From positions 1 through 52,778 of the forward strand of contig CAIWMA010000132.1 of assembly GCA_903913645.1 (NCBI GenBank): 52,778 bases of DNA, given 5' to 3'. Of this stretch, positions 17,786 to 26,367 are shown one piece after another. Source of the stretch: an uncultured Bacteroidales bacterium (GTDB taxonomy: Bacteria > Bacteroidota > Bacteroidia > Bacteroidales > UBA4417). Numbering within the stretch: the stretch's first letter is position 1; every line of letters starts with the position of its first letter. The position numbers and the translations under genes are program-made. The notes below the pieces were generated by a model that saw nothing but the letters and a program-made list of their open reading frames with translations, was not told the origin of the DNA and searched no databases.

Positions 17786-18850
17786 ATGGCAAACGTTCCA
17801 ACACCTTTTTCCTGCAGCTACGATCCACAGTTTGCGCAACTATTGCACAATTTGAATATCTCACTGGCCGTCAGTACATACCAGGCGCAAAAAGTAATTA
17901 TACTTAGTCCTGTTGATGAGGATAAACTAATACAGTTGCCACGCACATTTCCTACTGCAATGGGGATAGCTCACGATGGTGACAGGCTTGCTGTGGCTAC
18001 AACCAACTCGGTTGAAGTACTTGTAAATTCTAAACCCCTGGCAAGGAATTACCCGCAAAAACCAGGTGTATATGATGCAATGTATCTTCCACGCGCTACT
18101 TACCACACCGGTGCTCTTGCGTTACATGATATGGCCTTTGCTGGAGGGAATAGGATTATTGCTGTTAATACTCTTTTTTCGTGTCTCTGCTATATTGACC
18201 AAAACAACAGTTTTACACCCTTCTGGCAACCTCCATTTATTGATGAGCTGGCACCGGAGGACAGGTGTCACCTCAACGGTATGGCTATGGAGAATGGCGA
18301 AATAAAATTCGTAACTGCCCTAGGTGCAACCAACACCAGCGGAGGCTGGCGTGAAAATAAAATGCAAGGCGGTATTATCATGGAATATCCTTCCGGAAGG
18401 ATTGTATTGGATGGACTTGGTATGCCCCACTCCCCACGCATTATCGACGGCAAATTATATGTTTTAAATTCCACCCAGGGTGAACTGCTTCGTGTAGATC
18501 CAGAGGCAGGAAGTTATGAAGTGGTATGCAAGCTTGGTGGTTTTGCAAGAGGAATGGACATATTCGACGATTATTTGTTTATCGGTGTTTCCAAGTTACG
18601 ACACAATAGTAAATCATTTGCCGATTTGCCAATTGCTAAAACATCATTTGCCGGAGTTATTGCGGTTTACCTGCCTTATGGAAGTATTTCCGGTGGTGTT
18701 AAGTACATGATGAGCGTTGATGAAATCTATGATGTTAAAGCTATAAATGCTTTACGCCCCAACCTGCTGACTCCCGATATGGAAGTGCACAATCTTGCCT
18801 TATCCTTTCCGGGGCAAACCTTTTGGGGAGGAATAGTAAAAGAAAAATAA
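17786..18850 (+). CDS. TIGR03032/DUF4915-family beta-propeller protein
   Basis: 354 residues without a signal peptide or membrane span. Recognised family blocks are SLAVSTYQAQKVIIL near the start, VYDAMYLPRATYHTG and LHDMAFA, NTLFSCL, WQPPFIDELAPEDRCHLNGMA, GGWREN, GMPHSPRI and VGVSKLRHN-like FIGVSKLRHN near the end. These fit the TIGR03032 family, a conserved propeller of unknown function found scattered in bacteria. The lack of a signal suggests a cytosolic protein. It lies downstream of the operon terminator, so it probably has its own promoter, though I could not identify one. Its presence between the susCD genes and the VCBS gene may be linkage only. Confidence 0.75.
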   Translation: MANVPTPFSCSYDPQFAQLLHNLNISLAVSTYQAQKVIILSPVDEDKLIQLPRTFPTAMGIAHDGDRLAVATTNSVEVLVNSKPLARNYPQKPGVYDAMYLPRATYHTGALALHDMAFAGGNRIIAVNTLFSCLCYIDQNNSFTPFWQPPFIDELAPEDRCHLNGMAMENGEIKFVTALGATNTSGGWRENKMQGGIIMEYPSGRIVLDGLGMPHSPRIIDGKLYVLNSTQGELLRVDPEAGSYEVVCKLGGFARGMDIFDDYLFIGVSKLRHNSKSFADLPIAKTSFAGVIAVYLPYGSISGGVKYMMSVDEIYDVKAINALRPNLLTPDMEVHNLALSFPGQTFWGGIVKEK

Positions 18851-18950
18851 GTATAAAAATAAAAGAATCAGAAGTTCGAAGGAGTCAGAATATTGTATAC
18901 ATTCGTTCTGGGAAAAATAGAATTTTTATCCCACTTTTAGTTTTTTTTCT

Positions 18951-18958
18951 TAGATTTG
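18951..18958 (+). promoter_or_regulatory. -7 box upstream of the VCBS-repeat gene
   Basis: TAGATTTG fits TAnnTTTG and lies 84 bases before the start at 19043, leaving a longish leader. A T-rich run stands at the -33 position without a clean TTG. Confidence 0.45.
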
Positions 18959-19042
18959 TATAACCTGTCATTTCATTTGCAAATCGAATTCGCCGCATGA
19001 AGTTCTTTGCCTTAAAATAGTGTTTAATTTAATCTGACAAAA

Positions 19043-20410
19043 ATGAAAAAAAAGCTACTCTTTAGTAATTTTGGACACCAGTGGAATGCACTGGTATCAA
19101 AATTTTTCAGGCTTCAGCGGAGAATAAACTCTCCTGTATTTGCTGAAGTGTATTCCGAAAAGCAACAGAAAAGTCTTTTGGGTAAATTGCAAAACCTTTA
19201 CCACAGACTTGAGAAGATGCAGAACAATGTAGGTATAAAACTTGCTGGTACTGCTCTTGCACTCATGATGGTTTCAGCTGTGGCAGTTGCTCAACCTGCC
19301 GGATACGGGTGGAAAAAAACAACAGCACCTGTATTAAAAAGCAAATGGAATCCGAATAGCAAGTTGCATACTTTTCCGTCTATGGCTATTGCTGATGCTG
19401 ATAAAGACGGAGATGATGATATTTATGTAGGAACCCAGGATGGATACCTGTTGTTTTTTAAAAATGACGGGACCGGCGCTTTTCCTGATTCTTCAGTAAC
19501 GGTTCAGTCTGCTGGAGCTATCATTGATGTTGGCGATTACATGGCACCTGCCTTTGCTGACCTTGATGGTGACGGTAATTTAGATTTATACGCCGGTGAT
19601 TACTATGGCAAAATTCATGTCTTCAAAAATGACGGAGCAGGAAACTTTACAGAAGGTCCATATTTACAGGCTGACGGAGTTGACATCCAGATCAACGGAA
19701 CTTATGCTAATCCTACTTTCGCCGACGTTGATAAGGATGGCGATCTGGATTTGTATATTGCTACAACCAACAGTGGTTATGGAGCCGTTGAAGTATACAA
19801 AAACAACGCTGGTGTTTTCACCCACGATGCAGATTTAAATTCAGCTGGCGCTCCATTAGTAATAGGATATTCTTATACATCATGTGCTTTTGCAGATATG
19901 GATAAGGACGGAAATATGGATTTATATGTTGGTACTGGCGGAGCCGGAAGAGATTTCCTCAACTACTATAAGAATGATGGTACGGCTTTCGGAGCTGTTG
20001 ATTCACTTGTATATTCCGATGGCCCGGCTAATACAGTTATTCATGAGTTTGGCCGGTATTCCGATCCTACATTTGCCGACATGGATAAAGATGGCAACCT
20101 GGAACTCTGGGCAATGGATTGGGCTTGTAACTTATCCGTATGGAAATATGGCTTGCTGAATACAAACGTTCCATCTCTTCAGGATAATAAAAAGATTGTT
20201 GCATACCCTAATCCTGCAACTGACTTTATTACCTTCGGAAAAGCTAACACATTAGCTACGGTGAAAATATTTAATTCACAGGGGAAAATGGTGGCTAATT
20301 TTTCGAATGTTATAGGAAAATTAAATGTTTCGAACCTGAAACGTGGCATATACGTTGTCGAAGTTAATGATGGATCAAAAAGCTACTCACAAAAGCTTGT
20401 TAAAGAATAA
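19043..20410 (+). CDS. FG-GAP/VCBS-repeat secreted protein with T9SS type A sorting domain
   Basis: 455 residues. Five repeats carry calcium-loop motifs of the DxDxDG kind: DADKDGDDD, DLDGDGNLD, DVDKDGDLD, DMDKDGNMD, DMDKDGNLE. They form an FG-GAP/VCBS propeller at about residues 95-370. The C-terminal 75 residues are a T9SS sorting domain (AYPNPATDF ... KRGIYVVEV). The N-terminus is odd: about 65 charged, probably helical residues precede the hydrophobic signal segment KLAGTALALMMVSAVAVAQ at 66-84. An ATG at 19217 would give an ordinary short signal peptide, but the upstream codons read like real coding sequence. Such propellers often bind ligands at the surface. It is in the same orientation as the susCD operon and is followed by a terminator. 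Confidence 0.8.
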   Translation: MKKKLLFSNFGHQWNALVSKFFRLQRRINSPVFAEVYSEKQQKSLLGKLQNLYHRLEKMQNNVGIKLAGTALALMMVSAVAVAQPAGYGWKKTTAPVLKSKWNPNSKLHTFPSMAIADADKDGDDDIYVGTQDGYLLFFKNDGTGAFPDSSVTVQSAGAIIDVGDYMAPAFADLDGDGNLDLYAGDYYGKIHVFKNDGAGNFTEGPYLQADGVDIQINGTYANPTFADVDKDGDLDLYIATTNSGYGAVEVYKNNAGVFTHDADLNSAGAPLVIGYSYTSCAFADMDKDGNMDLYVGTGGAGRDFLNYYKNDGTAFGAVDSLVYSDGPANTVIHEFGRYSDPTFADMDKDGNLELWAMDWACNLSVWKYGLLNTNVPSLQDNKKIVAYPNPATDFITFGKANTLATVKIFNSQGKMVANFSNVIGKLNVSNLKRGIYVVEVNDGSKSYSQKLVKE

Positions 20411-20472
20411 TTCCCGGCCATTTCGAGCCAGTAATTATTTTTAAAATTCGATCCATTAAATTTCTTTAAATT

Positions 20473-20514
20473 AAAAAACGAGGCTGTCTCAAAATTGAGA
20501 CAGCCTCGTTTTTT
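20473..20514. terminator. Bidirectional terminator
   Basis: An 18-bp perfect stem (AAAAAACGAGGCTGTCTC and its complement) around a six-base loop, with A-run and T-run at the ends. It serves the VCBS gene on + and the carrier gene on -, which converge here. Confidence 0.9.
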
Positions 20515-20644
20515 ATGGAATTCTTACAAAGCGAAACAGTTGAATTCTTTATAAAATCCCTTTTTGGAAATCTATTTTTTTATTTAGAAATTACAATTCC
20601 CCCAGAACTATCAATGTTTTTTTACTGTTCTATTCAGTATTCAA

Positions 20645-22246
20645 TTAAAACCCACTTAACTTCATGGTAACTGTTGGAATCAGTAAAAGCCAGGCCACAA
20701 AAGCCAGGAACAGAACAAACGGGATAATAAATTTAACCCATTTACCATATGGAATCTTGGAAATACCCAATACCCCGATCAAAACGCCGGATGTTGGAGC
20801 AATCATATCGGTAATGCCCGATCCAAACTGAAATGACATAATAGTTGCCTGACGTGAAAGCCCGATGATATCGGAAAATTGTGCCATTATCGGAATGGTT
20901 AATGCCGCTTTGGCTGAGCCGGAAGTAATAATAAGGTTAAGCAGCGACATAAATCCATACATAATACTGATAGCCGTTATTTGCCCGGTGCCTTTCAGTG
21001 AATTTGAGAGTGAATAGAGCACGGTATCAATGATCTGACCATCGTTAAGTATAGCAATTATCCCACCTGCAAATCCAACAACCAGAGCTGCCGACACAAT
21101 ATCTTTAACTCCTTCCTGGAATAGTTTCGTGATTTCTGAATTCTTTTTCCCCGCTGCAAAACCCGTAAATATGCCCATGGCCAGGAATAATGCAGCAATT
21201 TCCATTATATACCAATCGTAACCCAGCACTCCAAGGATGAGGTAAAATATGGTAAATGCAAGGATGTTGAGGATATAAAAATGCAAGGATTTGCGAAGTG
21301 CAAAATAACTTGTTACTGCATAAAAAGCCGTCAAAATAGGAAGGAATGGTCCGGTAACGGTATTCAATCCAACTTTCAGATCAGTTGAAGGGTAGTAGAA
21401 TGAATACACCAGCATAATAACAAGGAGCACTCCTGCAACTATCCATGCCGACTTTGGTGTGTAGTAAGCGATCTTCTCAACATCCGATTCAGAGCTTTTT
21501 CTCCAGTAATCATCCTCGTGATACATGATTGATTTTTTGGGATTCTTCTTGATGCGCTTGGCATATATCAATACGAAGGCTATAGCCAGGAAAGTGAAAA
21601 TAAACCAGCAAAGCACCCGGTATTCAATTCCGGTAAACAAGGGAACGCTTGCCAGTCCCTGGGCAATTCCGATGGTAAACGGATTAAGAATTGCGCCGGC
21701 AAAACCCACGTGAGCAGCAAAATAACAAATCCCGATTCCTACCAGCGAATCGTATCCCATCCGGATTGAAAGTTGTACAAATATCAGTGTAAATGCCAGG
21801 GTTTCCTCCGCCATGCCGAAAATCGCCCCGAAAGCACTGAAAATAATCATGATAAATACCATGATGATATTGTCGACTCCAAGCCACCTTATAACTTTCC
21901 ACTTTTCGAACCGCTTGGTTAAAGTAAGGAAAGAGAGTATTCCTATATCAATGGATTTTGTTTCATTCATGATCCAGAAGGCACCGCCAATCATTAAAAT
22001 GAAAACCACAATATGCGACATATTGATAAATCCCTTGTAAAAAGCCGAAAAGATCTGCCAGGTTTGAGGTTGACTATCTACTTGTTTATACGTGTTATTC
22101 ACAATTACAGTTCGTTCAACGCCATTCACTTTAATGGTCTGCCTGTCGTATTTCCCTCCGGGAACGATCCAGGTGAGCATGGCTGCCAGGATAATAATTG
22201 AAAATACAATAACGATGTTGTTAGGAACTTTAAAGTTTTTAAGCAT
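20645..22246 (-). CDS. YfcC/ArcD-like (C4-dicarboxylate anaerobic carrier family) inner-membrane transporter
   Basis: 533 residues with about 12 hydrophobic segments. The N-terminal WIVPGGKYDR, the segment FGAIFGMAEETLAFTLIFV, the GAILNPFTIGIAQGLASVP loop, the C-terminal NLIITSGSAKAALTIPIMA and the DMIAPTSGVLIGVLGIS loop are typical of the YfcC family. That family is grouped with DcuC-like carriers and is often annotated as arginine/ornithine or basic amino-acid transport. Because the locus upstream should produce beta-Asp-Arg, arginine and aspartate, this carrier is a candidate to move the dipeptide or arginine over the inner membrane. Substrate is inferred from context only. It converges with the VCBS gene. 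Confidence 0.8.
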   Translation of the reverse strand: MLKNFKVPNNIVIVFSIIILAAMLTWIVPGGKYDRQTIKVNGVERTVIVNNTYKQVDSQPQTWQIFSAFYKGFINMSHIVVFILMIGGAFWIMNETKSIDIGILSFLTLTKRFEKWKVIRWLGVDNIIMVFIMIIFSAFGAIFGMAEETLAFTLIFVQLSIRMGYDSLVGIGICYFAAHVGFAGAILNPFTIGIAQGLASVPLFTGIEYRVLCWFIFTFLAIAFVLIYAKRIKKNPKKSIMYHEDDYWRKSSESDVEKIAYYTPKSAWIVAGVLLVIMLVYSFYYPSTDLKVGLNTVTGPFLPILTAFYAVTSYFALRKSLHFYILNILAFTIFYLILGVLGYDWYIMEIAALFLAMGIFTGFAAGKKNSEITKLFQEGVKDIVSAALVVGFAGGIIAILNDGQIIDTVLYSLSNSLKGTGQITAISIMYGFMSLLNLIITSGSAKAALTIPIMAQFSDIIGLSRQATIMSFQFGSGITDMIAPTSGVLIGVLGISKIPYGKWVKFIIPFVLFLAFVAWLLLIPTVTMKLSGF

Positions 22247-22531
22247 ATTGCCAGGGATTATGTTTGGTGCTATTCATTTCAACAGGCTAAAATAAGAAGA
22301 TAAATTTGAGTAAAGAGTACCGTTTTGTTTTTTATTTCGTGGATTCGCAGTTTTAATGCAGTTTGTCTTTCTGTTTTTGATTTCTTTCATCAGCAAAGCA
22401 AATATTGTGCAAACACCACATCTGTTAATTATCTTCTCCTTCTCTGAATTCGTATTTTATATCCTTCTACATTTGCATTGGATAACTGAGTTAAAATACC
22501 GCTCACTGGTATCAAATATCAGACGACTTGA
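22247..22531. other. Intergenic region between divergent carrier and helicase genes
   Basis: 285 bases, AT-rich, expected to hold promoters in both directions. I see no exact TAnnTTTG box with a well-spaced TTG. The 75-residue ORF at 22356-22583 overlaps the helicase start and looks spurious. Confidence 0.4.
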
Positions 22532-25498
22532 ATGGAAAATCAAAAATTTGTTGTTGCACTACTATCATTCATTAAACCAATAGGTTATGTGATATTGCCT
22601 TATTCGTGCTACAGGGATAACGATAATTTTATCACTGTTCACGAGAGACTCACATCACTTAATATCAGCCGCTATCACGAACTGAGTAATGCCGAATCGG
22701 AGATTATCAAGCTTACCGAAAGCTTCTCAAACCAGGCCATTATCAAACAATTTTCGAAGAAAAATCAGACGCCAAAAGACTTTTTTACAACCCTGGATAA
22801 AAAACTGCTTGATGAAATGATCAGGCCCTTTGTGGAGCGTAAACTTTCGAAAATTATCGAACTGTTACATGCAAATGAAATTCCTTTTTACGAAAGTGAA
22901 AGTACGAACCTACATCCTGAAGACCGGATTACCATTGAAAATGAAAGCCCGCAAGCCAGGTTAAAGTTTACACGTACTGATGAAGGTACGCAATACAAAC
23001 TTCGGGCATATCATTTGAAAAAGGAGATAGTTCTGAACCGTCCCGGAAATAAAATACTTGTAAATGAACCTTGCTGGTACCTGGCTGGCAATAAATTGTT
23101 CAGATTCCCTGACAATATCAGCGGCAAACTTCTTACTCCGTTTAAGAACAAAGATTTTGTTATTATTCCGAAACATATTGAATACAAGTACTTCAGCACA
23201 TTTATCCGAAAAATTGCAAACCGCTGCGACATTGAGGCTGAAGGATTCCAGATATACGATCTCGAACCGGTACCTGATGCCATACTTTCGCTTGAAACTG
23301 ACTGGCAGGGCCGCATGGCACTGATTCTCTCATTTCAATATGGTGATAAGGTTGTTTTGGCCAACAACACGCAAAAAACTTTCACTACACTGATTGCCGA
23401 CGAAAATGGTTTTATATTCAACCGCTTCAGGCGTAACCTGGTATGGGAAGCTAAAAATATCGCATTTCTGAAATCGATGAATCTGAAACAGGTAGAGGCC
23501 ACTTTTTTGTTAGATGAAAATGAGCCGGCACTTTATAAAGGTTACCAGCTGATAGAATGGTTGTCAGCAAACCGGTCGGAACTTTTACAGCACTCGTTTT
23601 CGATAAAACAGCCGGAAAATTCTAAATACCTTTTAGAAATTCCTGTGCTGAACCTCGAAATGCAAACCGGCAAGGATTGGTTCGACTTGAATGGTATGGT
23701 GGTATTAAAGAATTTCGAAATCCCGTTCAGCAAGTTCAGGAATCACATCGTGAATAACAGGAAAGAATACGAACTGCCAACTGGTGAAATTGTAATCCTG
23801 CCTGATGAATGGTTTTCGCGTTACCAGGAAATTATGCTGTATGCAAAAGAGCGCACACAATCTATCAGGCTCAGTAAACATCACTATAAGTTGTTGTCCG
23901 ATATTTTTGTTCCTGAAACTCAGCAACTCGACAATTCCCTTTCGTCTCCGGAGCATATCATCCTGCCGGAACTTACAAATGTAACACTACGTCCTTATCA
24001 GTTGGCTGGTTTCTACTGGATGCATTCGCTGAAACAAAATGGATTAGGCGGGATATTAGCCGACGACATGGGCCTGGGTAAAACACTTCAGACTATTGCC
24101 TTGTTAGCTTCATTTTATCCAAGGAAGGATTGGAATTCGTATCCTGAGGATTTTAGCAGAAATGCACTTTCTTCCGCAACCGCATTTCAACTTGATCTGT
24201 TTGCACAAGCTATTGCTGAAATGGTATCGCCATCAATTTCCAGTTCCCCGGCATCAGTTACCCAGCTTCCATGCAGCCTTATTGTGCTGCCTTCCTCACT
24301 CATTCACAACTGGTTAAACGAATTTTCGCGGTTTGCACCCTGGCTACGGATTTATATCCATTCAGGAGCCAACAGGGTTGCCAGTACGGCTGTTTTTAAG
24401 CGGTTTGATATTGTCCTGACAACCTACGGCACCATGCGCAACGATATTGAAATGTTGAGTGCGTTCAGGTTTGGATATATAATCCTGGATGAAAGTCAAA
24501 CCATCAAAACTCCTGCAGCAAAAGCTACGCAAGCGGTTTTTAATCTTCAGGGTGAATATCGCATGGTACTGACAGGAACTCCCATACAAAATTCTTTATC
24601 GGATATCTGGTCGCAGTTTAATTTCCTGAATCCGGAAATGTTGGGGACGCATCAGCATTTTATGAAATACTATGCAGTACCATTATCAAAAAACCAGGAT
24701 GATCCCATCGCCGAAAAACTCAAAAAACTGATCAACCCGTTCATCCTCCGCAGAACTAAGGAGGAAGTTGCCCCCGAATTGCCCCCGATAACTGAAACTG
24801 CAGTTTTCTGTGAAATGACTGAAGAACAGCAGAGTTTGTATGAAACAGAAAAATCGAAAGTCAGGAACCTCATCATCGAAAATTTTGAATCGGGCGGCGT
24901 TAAAAATTCAGCAGTTTTAGTATTACGTGCTTTAACCATGCTCAGGCAGTTAGCCAATCATCCGCGTATGCTCGACAAGAGTTCCGATGCCGGGAGCGGA
25001 AAATTTAAGGAAGTATCTGATAGCCTCGAAACCGTACTTGCCGAAAATCATAAAGTGCTGATTTTCTCTTCATTTGTTAAACACCTCAACCTTGTTGAAG
25101 AGTATTGCAACGAAAAAGGCTTCAAGTACGCTTTGCTTACAGGCTCTACAACCAACCGCGAAAAGGTTATCAATTCCTTTAAAAAAAGAAGCGACATTCA
25201 GCTGTTTCTGATTTCACTCAAAGCTGGAGGTGTTGGGCTAAATCTCACCGAAGCTGATTATGTGTTTATCCTTGATCCATGGTGGAACCCTGCCGCCGAG
25301 ATGCAGGCGTTAAACCGTGCGCATCGCATTGGTCAGGATAAAAATGTCTTTGTGTACCGGTTTATCACTAAGGAAACTGTTGAGGAAAAAATAGTCCAGC
25401 TGCAGCAAAAGAAAAAGGACCTGGCTGACATGTTTGTAACTTCAGATTCATCCATTGCCGGAATGACACGGAATGAAATCCTGGAAATTTTTATGTGA
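22532..25498 (+). CDS. SNF2-family DEAD/DEAH helicase-like ATPase
   Basis: 988 residues. The N-terminal ~485 residues are not assigned to a domain I recognise. The SNF2 ATPase half starts near residue 488 with LRPYQLAGFYWM, followed by Walker A in DDMGLGKTLQT, the DExx box as LDESQ, and LTGTPIQNSLSDIWSQFNFL. The C-terminal helicase lobe has VLIFSSFVKHL, SLKAGGVGLNLTEADYV and DPWWNPAAEMQALNRAHRIGQ. Such proteins remodel DNA-protein or RNA polymerase complexes using ATP; bacterial members resemble RapA/HepA. DESQ replaces the more usual DEAH/DEAQ. There is no neighbouring restriction or defence gene, so a stand-alone housekeeping role is most likely. Confidence 0.9.
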   Translation: MENQKFVVALLSFIKPIGYVILPYSCYRDNDNFITVHERLTSLNISRYHELSNAESEIIKLTESFSNQAIIKQFSKKNQTPKDFFTTLDKKLLDEMIRPFVERKLSKIIELLHANEIPFYESESTNLHPEDRITIENESPQARLKFTRTDEGTQYKLRAYHLKKEIVLNRPGNKILVNEPCWYLAGNKLFRFPDNISGKLLTPFKNKDFVIIPKHIEYKYFSTFIRKIANRCDIEAEGFQIYDLEPVPDAILSLETDWQGRMALILSFQYGDKVVLANNTQKTFTTLIADENGFIFNRFRRNLVWEAKNIAFLKSMNLKQVEATFLLDENEPALYKGYQLIEWLSANRSELLQHSFSIKQPENSKYLLEIPVLNLEMQTGKDWFDLNGMVVLKNFEIPFSKFRNHIVNNRKEYELPTGEIVILPDEWFSRYQEIMLYAKERTQSIRLSKHHYKLLSDIFVPETQQLDNSLSSPEHIILPELTNVTLRPYQLAGFYWMHSLKQNGLGGILADDMGLGKTLQTIALLASFYPRKDWNSYPEDFSRNALSSATAFQLDLFAQAIAEMVSPSISSSPASVTQLPCSLIVLPSSLIHNWLNEFSRFAPWLRIYIHSGANRVASTAVFKRFDIVLTTYGTMRNDIEMLSAFRFGYIILDESQTIKTPAAKATQAVFNLQGEYRMVLTGTPIQNSLSDIWSQFNFLNPEMLGTHQHFMKYYAVPLSKNQDDPIAEKLKKLINPFILRRTKEEVAPELPPITETAVFCEMTEEQQSLYETEKSKVRNLIIENFESGGVKNSAVLVLRALTMLRQLANHPRMLDKSSDAGSGKFKEVSDSLETVLAENHKVLIFSSFVKHLNLVEEYCNEKGFKYALLTGSTTNREKVINSFKKRSDIQLFLISLKAGGVGLNLTEADYVFILDPWWNPAAEMQALNRAHRIGQDKNVFVYRFITKETVEEKIVQLQQKKKDLADMFVTSDSSIAGMTRNEILEIFM

Positions 25499-25634
25499 AA
25501 AACCTGTCAATATGTAAAGGGTTCTGTCTTGCTTCCTCTTCGATTGTTGCCCGGTACTGGAAATACAGATTCACAAAAGGACTAATATTTGTTGTGCTTT
25601 TACAAGACGGTTAAATGGTTAACTATTAAAATTC

Positions 25635-25679
25635 TATATTTGCTCTCCGGCAGAACCATTTGGGCAATGCGACCAAATG
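25635..25679 (+). promoter_or_regulatory. -7 box and leader hairpin before the 168-residue secreted protein
   Basis: TATATTTG at 25635-25642 fits TAnnTTTG. It is followed by a 7-bp hairpin, CATTTGG (25657-25663) with CCAAATG (25673-25679), in the presumed leader. No conserved riboswitch was recognised. Confidence 0.4.
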
Positions 25680-25716
25680 TATTTACACCTGATTTAAAAA
25701 CCTTTAGTACAATTCT

Positions 25717-26223
25717 ATGAAAGCCCTATTCTCAATCCTGTTCTGCTTTACAGCCTTCGGCGTGTTCTCACAAAACACTTCACAGTACGATAACATACCT
25801 CTCAATTCAGCGGTTACTTATCGTAAAGCCGAGCCTCAGGTTATACTTGCAGCCGACTATGTTTATTCATCGCCTGTTGATAAAGAAAACATAAACAGGA
25901 AAAACGCCGTCGCGTTCATAATGAAATGGATGGCGGGTACATCCGATTATTCATTTGGTATGGATGAAACCATCAGTAAAATTGCAGGTGGCGACAATGA
26001 AGTCCTGGGAATGTATTTTGTATGCCTAACTAAATATGCACTGGCCAAAGGTAAGGGCGTTGACCGCGAAGAATTAAAGTACAATGCTTATGTGATGCTG
26101 GCAACGTTTTGCGAAAATCCAAATAACAATTACAAGCCCAAAGGCGAAGTAAAGAAAATGATCGACGCTAAAAATCAGGGTAAGTTAAAAGAATTCCTGG
26201 CCTCAAAACAAAAGAAACCATAA
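25717..26223 (+). CDS. Secreted protein of unknown function
   Basis: 168 residues with a signal peptide ending GVFSQ near residue 19. The mature part begins with a predicted strand segment (YDNIPLNSAVTYRKAEPQVILAADYV is typical of soluble periplasmic proteins) and continues with helices, including AVAFIMKWMAGTSDYSF and YNAYVMLATFCENP; the C-terminus is Lys-rich. It has no lipobox and no T9SS domain. I do not recognise a family, although similar small proteins occur in Bacteroidota. It has its own promoter and stands alone between the helicase and dus genes. Confidence 0.7.
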   Translation: MKALFSILFCFTAFGVFSQNTSQYDNIPLNSAVTYRKAEPQVILAADYVYSSPVDKENINRKNAVAFIMKWMAGTSDYSFGMDETISKIAGGDNEVLGMYFVCLTKYALAKGKGVDREELKYNAYVMLATFCENPNNNYKPKGEVKKMIDAKNQGKLKEFLASKQKKP

Positions 26224-26367
26224 TACCAGTAATTCGTTCCTTTTATTAGGTAAATACCCGAATAAATTGACGTTGAACAATTGAATTCAGAACGGTCCCC
26301 AAGTCTCCCATCGCCTTGTGCTCATTTTTCCTGAAATCCGTAACCTTAAATCCTAATCCCCAATTCC

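Noticed and set aside
22532-25498. SNF2 helicase as part of a phage-defence system
   Set aside because: No methylase, nuclease, phospholipase or other defence partner next to it.
25657-25679. Leader hairpin as a riboswitch
   Set aside because: A single short stem with no conserved motif known to me; kept only as a leader hairpin.
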